Of a DNA stretch of 5,338 bases, positions 1 through 5,338 are shown in pieces; position 1 is the stretch's first letter, and every line of letters begins with the position of its first letter. A program made the translations under genes and the position numbers. Origin of the DNA: Gemmatimonadota bacterium (GTDB lineage: Bacteria > Gemmatimonadota > Gemmatimonadetes > Gemmatimonadales > Gemmatimonadaceae); assembly GCA_029884515.1 (NCBI GenBank), contig JAOUHR010000171.1, positions 1 to 5,338 on the forward strand, read 5' to 3'. A model generated the notes under the pieces. That model did not search any database. It saw only the letters and a list, made by a program, of their open reading frames with translations, and was not told where the DNA came from.

Positions 1-656
1 AACGTGGCGGCACTCCCCAGTGTCAGCCCGGGACCGGTCCCCGCGCCGTCGATCTTCGCGTCCACCGTCGCCGGCAGGTTCGCGCCCGTCGCGTTCACGG
101 TGATCGCGATGTTCCCCACCGTCGAGACGCACGTCAGGGCGAACGTCGTCGCCACCGTCTGGATCGTCGTCCCCGACGGCACGGCGACCGTGCGCGGATT
201 CAGCCCCGACGCCAGCGTGCAGTTCGCCGGGATGATGATCTCGACCGCATGGTTGCCGATCGCATAGCCGGTGAACGTCGCCGCGCTCCCGATCGTCAGT
301 GCGTTGATCGCGGTGCCGTCGATCGTCGCGTTCACCGTCGCCGGCAGGTTCGCCCCCGTCGCGTTCACGGTGATCGCGATGTTCCCCGACGTCGACACGC
401 ACGCGAGGTCGAACGTCGTCGACACCGTCTGCACCGTCGTCCCCGACGCCACCGCCACGGTGCGTGGGTTCGTCCCACTGGCCAGCGTGCAGTTCGCCGG
501 GATCGTGATCTGCACGTCATGATTGCCGACCGCATAGCCGGTGAACGTGGCGGCGCTCCCGATCGTGAGAGGCCCTTTCGCCGTGCCGTCGATGGTCGCA
601 TTCACCGTCGCCGGCAGTCCCGCGCCGGTGGCGTTCACGGTGACCGCGATGCTGCC
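1..656 (-). repeat. Tandem 270-bp in-frame repeats encoding 90-residue domains
   Basis: Two complete units lie at 387-656 and 117-386, and a third begins at 116 and runs off the window edge. The period is exactly 270 bases for the first two; the third carries one extra codon (its IDG segment reads GAGTGPGLTLG where its neighbour has TAINALTIG). By hand count the two complete units match at about 73 of 90 residues. Long stretches are also nearly identical in DNA, for example the segments starting at 70, 340 and 610. An older, diverged copy lies upstream in the gene at about 663-920. The pattern indicates repeated duplication inside the coding sequence rather than an independent element. Confidence 0.9.
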
Positions 657-1025
657 CGTGAGCGAGAGGCAGGCCACGCTGAACGTCGCGTCTGCCGTCA
701 CGCCCGCGGCGACAGTGACGGACCGGGGGTTGGCCCCGGAAACCGAGCAGTTCGCGGCCAATCCGGAGAGGGTGACCGAGTGGCTCGCCGCCGTGAGGTC
801 GCTCACGGTGACGGCGGCGTTCACACCGATCGCCTGGGCGGTCCCCCCGTCGATGGCGAATTGATAGCCGTCGGCATCCAGGTCGGCGCCGGTGGTCGTC
901 GTCGCGATGCGGACGGACCCGGTCTTCGGGCCGGTCGGGGAATCGCCGGCGCACGCGACCGTGAGGAGGACGAGCGCCGCGAGAGCGAAGCTCGTGGCCA
1001 GGTGCCCCGGCTTGTTCCGGTACAT
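1..1025 (-). CDS. Repeat-domain surface lipoprotein, 3' end outside window
   Basis: The frame from the ATG at 1025 stays open for 341 codons to the window edge, so the C-terminus is missing. The product starts with a lipoprotein signal: basic R3 and K5, a hydrophobic stretch at about 13-24, then lipobox LTVAC with Cys at residue 25, followed by AGDS. Residue +2 is Ala, which by the E. coli rule favours the outer membrane. Next comes a diverged domain (about 36-121, containing DLDADGY), then near-identical 90-residue domains at 124-213 and 214-303 and the start of another at 304. Each domain is rich in Thr, Val, Ala and Gly with alternating beta-like pattern, an IDG, an NC, a GxNPRxVxV and a closing Cys, resembling a PEGA/Ig-like beta-sandwich fold. 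The start is supported by a strong ribosome binding site. Function is unknown; a surface or adhesion-type role is inference. It is separated from the purine operon by 361 bases. Confidence 0.85.
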   Translation of the reverse strand, partial: MYRNKPGHLATSFALAALVLLTVACAGDSPTGPKTGSVRIATTTTGADLDADGYQFAIDGGTAQAIGVNAAVTVSDLTAASHSVTLSGLAANCSVSGANPRSVTVAAGVTADATFSVACLSLTGSIAVTVNATGAGLPATVNATIDGTAKGPLTIGSAATFTGYAVGNHDVQITIPANCTLASGTNPRTVAVASGTTVQTVSTTFDLACVSTSGNIAITVNATGANLPATVNATIDGTAINALTIGSAATFTGYAIGNHAVEIIIPANCTLASGLNPRTVAVPSGTTIQTVATTFALTCVSTVGNIAITVNATGANLPATVDAKIDGAGTGPGLTLGSAAT

Positions 1026-1027
1026 GA

Positions 1028-1034
1028 CTCCTCC
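1028..1034 (-). promoter_or_regulatory. Ribosome binding site of the lipoprotein gene
   Basis: Reading on the minus strand, GGAGGAG ends two bases before the ATG at 1025, preceded by two more G's. Its GGAGG core sits four bases from the start, somewhat close but a strong match to the anti-Shine-Dalgarno sequence. It supports this ATG together with the lipoprotein signal that follows immediately. Confidence 0.75.
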
Positions 1035-1067
1035 CCGCTCGATATCAGGACTTGATGCGTCGACTCA

Positions 1068-1102
1068 CCCGGTTCATTGCTGTCTCGACAATTCGAGCCG
1101 GG
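1068..1102 (-). promoter_or_regulatory. Possible leader hairpin upstream of the lipoprotein gene
   Basis: The minus-strand RNA would begin with CCCGGCUC and end with GAACCGGG over 35 bases. This pairs as five G-C pairs, one C-A mismatch and two more pairs. A competing inner inverted repeat, CTCGA/TCGAG, lies at 1084-1097. The hairpin ends about 42 bases before the start codon, so it would lie in the 5' leader if transcription starts upstream of it. No known riboswitch family is recognised, and chance pairing in GC-rich DNA is possible. Confidence 0.25.
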
Positions 1103-1357
1103 AGTGTCTCTCGCGGAAGAGGGGTATCCCTGTCGGGGAATCTCCACCTGACGGACTCACGGGAGTCGGCGCCGCGGAACGCATCCGTCAGTGCTGCTCA
1201 CCTGCCTTGCAGAGGGGGGCGCGGCGATTCCCTGACGTGACGGCTGGTCGCACTCGCGCGACTGCTGGTTCCTCGCGACTGGCGGCGTGTTGCTTGCGGT
1301 TTCCCGCCCGCAGCTCGAGGTCTACCGGCGTCTACCGCGATCGACCCCCGCCGCGCA

Positions 1358-1377
1358 GGGAGCGCCCAGGTGCTCCC
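1358..1377 (-). terminator. Hairpin just after uraH, possible terminator without T tract
   Basis: GGGAGC at 1358-1363 pairs with GCTCCC at 1372-1377. In one strand sense the stem extends by a wobble and a C-G pair, leaving a four-base loop. It begins nine bases after the uraH stop codon, where a terminator or a 3'-end stabilising stem is expected. The bases following it on the minus strand are G/C-rich with no run of T, so intrinsic termination would be non-canonical. The stem may instead protect the mRNA end or act with Rho. Confidence 0.4.
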
Positions 1378-1386
1378 GAGGCTCTG

Positions 1387-1722
1387 TCAGCTGCCCCGGT
1401 ACGTGCTGTAGCCGAACGGACTCAGCAACAGGGGCACATGAAAGTGGCCGCCGTCCACGATCTCGAAGGCCACCGTGATCTCACGGTAGAAGGTCGCCCG
1501 CTGGTCCCGCGCGAAGTACGCGCCCACGTCGAACACGAGCGCATAGCTCCCGGGCGCCAGCTGGTCGGCCACCCGGCCGAAGTCGCGCACCCGTCCATCC
1601 CGGTCGGTCTCCGCCGCACCGATCGCCTCGGAGCCGCGCAACAGTCGCACCGGGATCCCGGTCGCCGGCGTGCCGCGCCCCGTGTCGAGGACGTGCGTGC
1701 TCAACGTACCCGTGCCGCTCAT
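1387..1722 (-). CDS. uraH: 5-hydroxyisourate hydrolase (HIUase)
   Basis: This 111-residue transthyretin-like enzyme hydrolyses 5-hydroxyisourate, the product of urate oxidase, to OHCU. It has the full family signature. The N-terminal LSTHVLDT carries H10, R44 lies in TDRDGR, HFHVPLLLSP carries H95, and the protein ends exactly in the diagnostic YRGS tetrapeptide (108-111). These correspond to the conserved active-site His, Arg, His and C-terminal Tyr-Arg-Gly-Ser of HIUases; true transthyretins lack the YRGS ending. No signal peptide is seen, so it is likely cytoplasmic. Length is normal for the family. Its ATG overlaps the uraD stop (ATGA), and it is the last gene of the operon. UraH and UraD act in consecutive steps, so their adjacency supports both calls. 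Confidence 0.97.
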   Translation of the reverse strand: MSGTGTLSTHVLDTGRGTPATGIPVRLLRGSEAIGAAETDRDGRVRDFGRVADQLAPGSYALVFDVGAYFARDQRATFYREITVAFEIVDGGHFHVPLLLSPFGYSTYRGS

Positions 1723-2228
1723 GCGCCCGCTCCGTCGTCGTGGGTCATCACCTGCGCCAGCCGAAGCTGCATGATCCGGCGCAACTCCTCGCCGGCCACG
1801 GCCAGCTCGCGCACGGGATCATTGGCGAGACGCGCGCGGGCCGTGTCGAGCAACTCCTGGGCGGACTTGCCGGCCGCACACACCAGATAGATGTGCCCGA
1901 AGCGCGCCTCGTATGCGCGGTTGGCCTCGGCCAGCGCGGCCCGCACCTCCGCCGACGCGACGGCCACGCCCGACTGCTCGCGCGCCGACCGCGCATCGCC
2001 GCGCTCCCCGATCCGCGGGTGCCGCGCCATCGCCTCCCGCCAGTCGTCCGGCCCGAGCGTGGCCCAGCATTCGTCCGCCGCCGCACGCGCACGCGCCGCC
2101 GTACCGAACGGCCGGCGCGCGAGCATCCCCCGCACCCAGCCGCGCGCGCCGCCGCACCCGAGCAGCACCGCCTCGGCCTCCGCGACGGACATCGCGTCGA
2201 ACGCGGCGACGCCCGGCGCGCCACTCAT
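1719..2228 (-). CDS. uraD: 2-oxo-4-hydroxy-4-carboxy-5-ureidoimidazoline (OHCU) decarboxylase
   Basis: This 169-residue protein decarboxylates OHCU stereospecifically to S-allantoin, the step after UraH. Family landmarks are clear. After the MSVAEAEAVLLGCGG opening (13-27) comes HPRIG (70-74), carrying the catalytic His. The conserved EQSG (84-87) carries the catalytic Glu. NRAYEARFGHIYLVCAAGKS (103-122) follows, then the RLANDPVREL segment (133-142). Length is typical of the bacterial enzyme. The start is the ATG at 2228 because its ATGA overlaps the allantoicase stop, like the other junctions here; an in-frame ATG at residue 13 is a possible but less likely alternative. The segment before residue 10 is low in conservation. 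It ends in an ATGA overlap with uraH. No signal peptide; cytoplasmic role inferred. Confidence 0.96.
   Translation of the reverse strand: MSGAPGVAAFDAMSVAEAEAVLLGCGGARGWVRGMLARRPFGTAARARAAADECWATLGPDDWREAMARHPRIGERGDARSAREQSGVAVASAEVRAALAEANRAYEARFGHIYLVCAAGKSAQELLDTARARLANDPVRELAVAGEELRRIMQLRLAQVMTHDDGAGA
1730..1733 (-). promoter_or_regulatory. Ribosome binding site of uraH inside uraD
   Basis: On the minus strand GGAG lies seven bases before the uraH ATG at 1722, within the last codons of uraD. It is the clearest Shine-Dalgarno match among the overlapping junctions of this operon. uraH may therefore be able to load ribosomes independently as well as by coupling. Confidence 0.5.
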
Positions 2229-3250
2229 CCCACGGCGCGACCGATGAGCCGCAGCCGCGCCACGCCGCCGTCGGGATAGATGTTGAGCCGTACGTGCGTC
2301 GCGGGGCGCGCGCGCGCCGCCGCCACGCTCGCCCACCCGTGCCGCGTGTGCGGCTCGAGCGGCGTCTCGTCGATCAGCGTCTCCCACGGCGCGCGAGCGG
2401 CGTCGAACGGCGAGCCCTCCGGCACGTCGCACGCCTCGAGCATGCACGCCCCGGGCGCGTTCCCCTTGTAGTGGTCGGTGTCGAGCTCCACGCGCTCGAC
2501 CACGCCGCGCCGCGCCAGCCGCACGATCGTCCATTCATGCCCGGGGCCGCGCCGGCGCTTGGTCTCCCACCCGTCACCCATGTGCGTCGAGCGCCCCGGG
2601 AGGATCAGGTTCTGCCGGTGGCCGTAGTGCATGTCGCTGCACGCCACCACGAAGCCCCCGTGCTCCATCGCCGCGAGGTCCACCTCGCGCCCAGCCGCGA
2701 AGATGCGCGGGTCGGGCACGGGCTCGCCGTGCACGCGGAGGCGCGCGACGCCGCCGTCGGGGAAGATGTTGAGCCGCAGGTGCGTGACGCGCGTCGCCTC
2801 GTCGATGCGGAACCGGTTGGCGGTGTCGCCCTTGAGCTGTGACTCGGCGAGGAGCAGACGCCAGTCCGTCGGCTGGTCCTGGAGCTGGGAGATGGAGGGG
2901 GTGCCCACCACCGCGCACCAGTCGATGCTCGCGCGCTCCGGATAGTTGCCCGTGTAGTGGCTCGTGTCGATCACCACCGCGCGCACGAGCCCGGGCACGC
3001 CAAGCCGCACGATGGCCCAGTCGTGACCCGGCAGCCGACGGCGGCGCGTCTCCCAGCCGTCCATCCACTTGCCGCGCTCGGTGTACACCCCCTCCCGCCA
3101 TTCGGGCGCGCCGGGCTTGATCAGGCCTTCCTTCGGCGCGAAGAACTCGTCGTTGGCGGCGAGCACCGCGCCGCCGAGCCGTTCGGATGCGAGGTCGGGG
3201 AGGTCGAACGGGTCGGGGGCGGGCAAGGCAGGCGTCATGCGCGTCATCAT
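2225..3250 (-). CDS. alc: Allantoicase (allantoate amidinohydrolase)
   Basis: This 341-residue enzyme cleaves allantoate to S-ureidoglycolate and urea. It shows the two-fold internal repeat of the family. DGWETRRRRLPGHDWAIVRL (64-83) recurs as DGWETKRRRGPGHEWTIVRL (226-245). DTSHYTGN (95-102) recurs as DTDHYKGN (257-264). LRLNIFPDGGVARLRVHG (158-175) recurs as VRLNIYPDGGVARLRLIG (320-337). The two jelly-roll halves are roughly 15-178 and 198-341. Length is normal. I chose the ATG at 3250 because it forms an ATGA overlap with the allantoinase stop; ATGs at 3247 and 3238 are also in frame, and none has a clear Shine-Dalgarno sequence. Choosing allantoicase means this organism uses the urea-releasing branch rather than allantoate amidohydrolase. 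The frame stays open far upstream of this start, but that is an overlap with allantoinase, not a fusion. Confidence 0.96.
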   Translation of the reverse strand: MMTRMTPALPAPDPFDLPDLASERLGGAVLAANDEFFAPKEGLIKPGAPEWREGVYTERGKWMDGWETRRRRLPGHDWAIVRLGVPGLVRAVVIDTSHYTGNYPERASIDWCAVVGTPSISQLQDQPTDWRLLLAESQLKGDTANRFRIDEATRVTHLRLNIFPDGGVARLRVHGEPVPDPRIFAAGREVDLAAMEHGGFVVACSDMHYGHRQNLILPGRSTHMGDGWETKRRRGPGHEWTIVRLARRGVVERVELDTDHYKGNAPGACMLEACDVPEGSPFDAARAPWETLIDETPLEPHTRHGWASVAAARARPATHVRLNIYPDGGVARLRLIGRAVG

Positions 3251-4593
3251 ACGCCGCCGTGCACGAGCCGGCCACTGACGTAGGTCGCGCGCACCACGCC
3301 GAAGAGTTCGCGCCCAATGTAGGGCGTCACCTTGTGCCGCTGGTGCAGCCGCGCCGGATGTACGGTGAAGCTCGCCTCCGGGTCCCAGACCACCAGGTCC
3401 GCGTCGTACCCCGGGGCGATCACCCCGCGGCGCTGCCCGAGTCCCACCAGCCGGGCGGGCGCCTCGCACATCCACTGGGCGAGCCGTTCCGGCGGCACGC
3501 CGCGCGCGCGCGCGCCGGTCCACACCGCCGGGAGCGAGAGCTCGAGCGAGGCGATCCCGCCCCACGCCTGGATGAAGTCCCCGTCGGCACGCTTCATCGC
3601 CGGCGGGCAGGGCGAGTGGTCCGACGCCACGAGGTCGATCTCCCCGGCGATGAGCACGTACCAGAGCGCCTCCCGCTCGCTCGCGCGGCGGATCGGCGGC
3701 GCGCACTTGTACGCCGTCGCGCCGTCCGGGATCTCCTCGGCCGCGAACGTGAGGTAGTGCGGGCAGGTCTCCACCGTGATCGGCAGGCCGCGCGCGCGCG
3801 CCACGCGCACCATGTCGAGCGACCCCGCCGAGGAGAGGTGCACGATGTGCACCGGCGTGGGCACCTCCTCCATCAGGCGCACGACGAGGGCGATCGCCTC
3901 CTGCTCGGCGTCCACCGGCCTCGACGCGAGCCAGGTGGCGTACGCCCGCGGATCGCTCCGGCCGAGCGGCGCGACGAGGCGCGCCGGGTCCTCGGCGTGC
4001 ACCATCAGCGGGAGTCCCGTGCGGGCGAGCACGGGGAAGGCCTCGCGCAGCTCGCGCTCGCCCACGTGCGGGAACTCCTCCACGCCCGAGGGCGCGAGGA
4101 AGCACTTGAAGGCGCAGACGCCGGCCGCCGCGAGGCCCTCGAGCTCCGGGCGGTTCCCCGGCACCACGCCGCCGATGAACTCGACGTGCACCGACGCGTG
4201 CGCCTGCGACGCCTGCTCCCGCGACGCGTGCACCTGCGCGGCGCGGCGCTTCGCCTCGAGCGCCGCCACGGTGGTCGTCGCGGGGATGGAGTTGAGCGGC
4301 ATGTCGCAGAGGGTGGTCACGCCGCCCGCGGCCGCGGCGCGCGTCGCGGTGGCGAATCCCTCCCAGTCGCTGCGCCCGGGTTCGTTCACGTGCACGTGCG
4401 AGTCCACCACGCCTGGCATCACGAGTGCGTCCTTCGCGTCCACGCGCGTGACGCCGGCCGGCGCTTCGTCCCATGCGGTCACCGCGACGATCCGTCCGTC
4501 GGCTGTCGCGACGTGCACGGCGGCGGCGCGGAGGCCCTGCGCGGTCACCACGCGCCGGCTCCGGATCACGAGGTCGGCCGCCGGCCGCGTCAC
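3247..4593 (-). CDS. allB: Allantoinase
   Basis: This 448-residue cyclic amidohydrolase opens the hydantoin ring of S-allantoin to give allantoate. All metal-site residues of the bimetal amidohydrolase family are visible. DSHVHVNEPG carries H66 and H68, FKCFL carries K163 (the carboxylated bridging Lys), MVHAED carries H199, IVHLSS carries H252, and SDHSPC carries D325. The N-terminal beta domain (1-60) and the closing PGYDADLVVWDP (394-405) followed by TPYIGRELFG are typical of allantoinases. NEPGRSDWEGF and the context separate it from dihydropyrimidinase and dihydroorotase. Spacing of the ligands matches the E. coli AllB pattern shifted by about 7-17 residues, and length is normal. The start is GTG at 4593, which overlaps the preceding stop as GTGA; a GGGCGGGG stretch lies just upstream. 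It overlaps allantoicase by ATGA. Confidence 0.97.
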   Translation of the reverse strand: MTRPAADLVIRSRRVVTAQGLRAAAVHVATADGRIVAVTAWDEAPAGVTRVDAKDALVMPGVVDSHVHVNEPGRSDWEGFATATRAAAAGGVTTLCDMPLNSIPATTTVAALEAKRRAAQVHASREQASQAHASVHVEFIGGVVPGNRPELEGLAAAGVCAFKCFLAPSGVEEFPHVGERELREAFPVLARTGLPLMVHAEDPARLVAPLGRSDPRAYATWLASRPVDAEQEAIALVVRLMEEVPTPVHIVHLSSAGSLDMVRVARARGLPITVETCPHYLTFAAEEIPDGATAYKCAPPIRRASEREALWYVLIAGEIDLVASDHSPCPPAMKRADGDFIQAWGGIASLELSLPAVWTGARARGVPPERLAQWMCEAPARLVGLGQRRGVIAPGYDADLVVWDPEASFTVHPARLHQRHKVTPYIGRELFGVVRATYVSGRLVHGGV

Positions 4594-5338
4594 GCCGTCC
4601 CCGCCCAGAAGCGGCGCAGGAGGTTCCCTGCCACCCGCCGCCGGTACGCCGCCGTGGAGCGCACGTCGTCGATCGGCGCGATCTCGCCCTCGAGGACGCG
4701 CACCGCCTCGTCGGGCGAGGCACCGGCGGCGAGCGCGCGCTCCGTCTCCCGCGCGCGAACGACCGTCGCCGCCACGCTCCCCAGCGCGAGGCGCGGCGCG
4801 CCGCCCGCGGGGCGCACGCCGGCGACCACCACCTTGGAGATCGCGAGCGCGGCGCGCGTCCCCACCTTCCGGAACCACTGCCGCCCCTCTATGCGCGGCA
4901 CCTCGATCGCCACGATCAGCTCGTCGGGCCGGAGCACCGAGGTGCGGTAGCCCGTGTAGAACCCCGTGAACGGCACCCGCCGTTCCCCGCCCGCGCTCCC
5001 CAGCACGAGCACGGCGTCCACCGCCGCGAGCACCGGCAGCGAGTCGCCCGCCGGCGAGGCGTTCGCGATGTTCCCCCCGAGCGTGGCGCGGTTCTGGATC
5101 TGGACGCCCCCCACCAGCCGTGCGGCCTCGGCGAGCATCGGGAGCCGCGCCGCGACGAGCGGGGAGCGCTGGATCGCCGTGAAGCTGGCCATCGCGCCGA
5201 TCACCAGCGTGTCGCCGCGCTCCGTGATCGCGCGCAGCTCGCGCACCGGCCACAGGTCGAGGAAGCGCCGCGCCTCGAGCGTGCCGAAGTTGAGCGTCAC
5301 GAGCAGGTCGGTGGCGCCGGCGAGCGGCGTGCGCGGGT
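4590..5338 (-). CDS. Xanthine dehydrogenase family FAD-binding subunit, 5' end outside window
   Basis: About 248 codons are visible and the frame is open through the window edge; an internal GTG at 5300 is not the start because clear family sequence precedes it. The first visible residues read PRTPLAGATDLLV, matching the first FAD-contacting loop (usually LAGGTDLL). The second FAD motif, TLGGNIANASPAGDSLPVL, follows at visible residues 85-103. The C-terminal third (about 160-245) fits the CO dehydrogenase flavoprotein C-terminal domain. In three-subunit molybdenum hydroxylases this subunit takes electrons from the iron-sulfur subunit and passes them to NAD+ via FAD. Relative to roughly 290-residue relatives such as E. 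coli XdhB, only about 30-45 N-terminal residues are missing. Xanthine as substrate is inferred from the ureide genes downstream; the sequence alone shows only the family. It overlaps allantoinase by GTGA. Confidence 0.92.
   Translation of the reverse strand, partial: PRTPLAGATDLLVTLNFGTLEARRFLDLWPVRELRAITERGDTLVIGAMASFTAIQRSPLVAARLPMLAEAARLVGGVQIQNRATLGGNIANASPAGDSLPVLAAVDAVLVLGSAGGERRVPFTGFYTGYRTSVLRPDELIVAIEVPRIEGRQWFRKVGTRAALAISKVVVAGVRPAGGAPRLALGSVAATVVRARETERALAAGASPDEAVRVLEGEIAPIDDVRSTAAYRRRVAGNLLRRFWAGTA

Larger units (their letters stand above)
1026..1386. other. Intergenic region between uraH and the lipoprotein gene
   Basis: This gap lies between two minus-strand genes. No open frame here has recognisable protein features; frames that cross it are overlaps with neighbouring genes. 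It should contain the end of the purine operon transcript and the promoter of the lipoprotein gene. I see a hairpin right after uraH (1358-1377), an 8-base direct repeat GTCTACCG at 1320-1327 and 1330-1337, another 8-base repeat CGCGACTG at 1257-1264 and 1274-1281, a small inverted repeat GACTC/GAGTC at 1154-1167, and a leader hairpin at 1068-1102. I could not identify a convincing -10/-35 pair. Confidence 0.6.

Noticed and set aside
1..656. Regularly spaced repeats as a CRISPR array or mobile element
   Set aside because: The 270-base period is in frame and wholly coding, far too long for CRISPR repeat-spacer units, and there are no transposase genes or terminal inverted repeats.
4..864. Plus-strand open frames with repeated segments over the left end
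   Set aside because: They are antisense to the lipoprotein repeats; the minus-strand frame has a signal peptide, lipobox and strong ribosome binding site and is open without interruption for 341 codons.
892..1890. A plus-strand 332-codon frame crossing the intergenic gap
   Set aside because: It overlaps three minus-strand genes antisense, has shadow-like composition and no ribosome binding site or domain I can recognise.
3497..3517. Alternating CG tract as a possible Z-DNA or regulatory site
   Set aside because: It lies inside allantoinase, where it simply encodes an Ala-Arg-Ala-Arg-Gly stretch; a similar tract near 3789-3800 is also coding.
3247..4593. Dihydroorotase or dihydropyrimidinase instead of allantoinase
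   Set aside because: Same superfamily and metal ligands, but the allantoin-specific neighbours and the NEPGRSDWEGF and SDHSPC segments favour allantoinase.
2225..4723. A single 832-codon minus-strand open frame that might be read as a fusion upstream of allantoicase
   Set aside because: Only the last 341 codons show protein-like sequence (allantoicase). The upstream part is Arg/Gly/Ala-rich and is the shifted frame of the allantoinase gene, which has all its catalytic residues in another frame.
3187..4969. Long plus-strand open frames of several hundred codons opposite allantoinase and the FAD subunit
   Set aside because: They are Arg/Ala/Pro-rich antisense frames expected in high-GC DNA, with no domain features, lying opposite well-supported genes.

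Overview
The window is GC-rich (roughly 70% or more by eye) and every convincing gene reads on the minus strand. It suggests a high-GC, probably soil-dwelling Gram-negative bacterium. The lipoprotein repeat pattern at the left end (a DLDxDGY start, a later NC, GxNPRxVxV and a closing Cys) resembles domains I associate with Gemmatimonadota surface proteins, so that phylum is my first guess, with moderate to low confidence.

Right and centre (5338 down to 1387): a tightly packed purine/ureide catabolism operon. In transcription order it holds the C-terminal part of a xanthine dehydrogenase-type FAD-binding subunit (5' end outside the window), allantoinase, allantoicase, OHCU decarboxylase (uraD) and 5-hydroxyisourate hydrolase (uraH). 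All four junctions are the same 4-base start/stop overlap (one GTGA, three ATGA), which fixes the starts and suggests translational coupling. Together the genes cover hypoxanthine/xanthine oxidation (partly), then 5-hydroxyisourate to OHCU to S-allantoin to allantoate to ureidoglycolate plus urea. The urate oxidase that must link urate to 5-hydroxyisourate is not in the window, nor are the molybdenum and iron-sulfur subunits or a ureidoglycolate lyase. The operon promoter also lies outside.

Gap (1386 to 1026): 361 bases with no convincing gene. It holds a strong hairpin just past uraH (possible terminator without a T tract), short direct repeats and inverted repeats, and the leader of the next gene.

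Left (1025 to 1 and beyond): the N-terminal part of a secreted lipoprotein made of one diverged and then at least three tandem, very similar 90-residue domains. The reading frame is open to the window edge, so the 3' end is missing. It has its own strong ribosome binding site and is probably a separate transcription unit unrelated to purine use.
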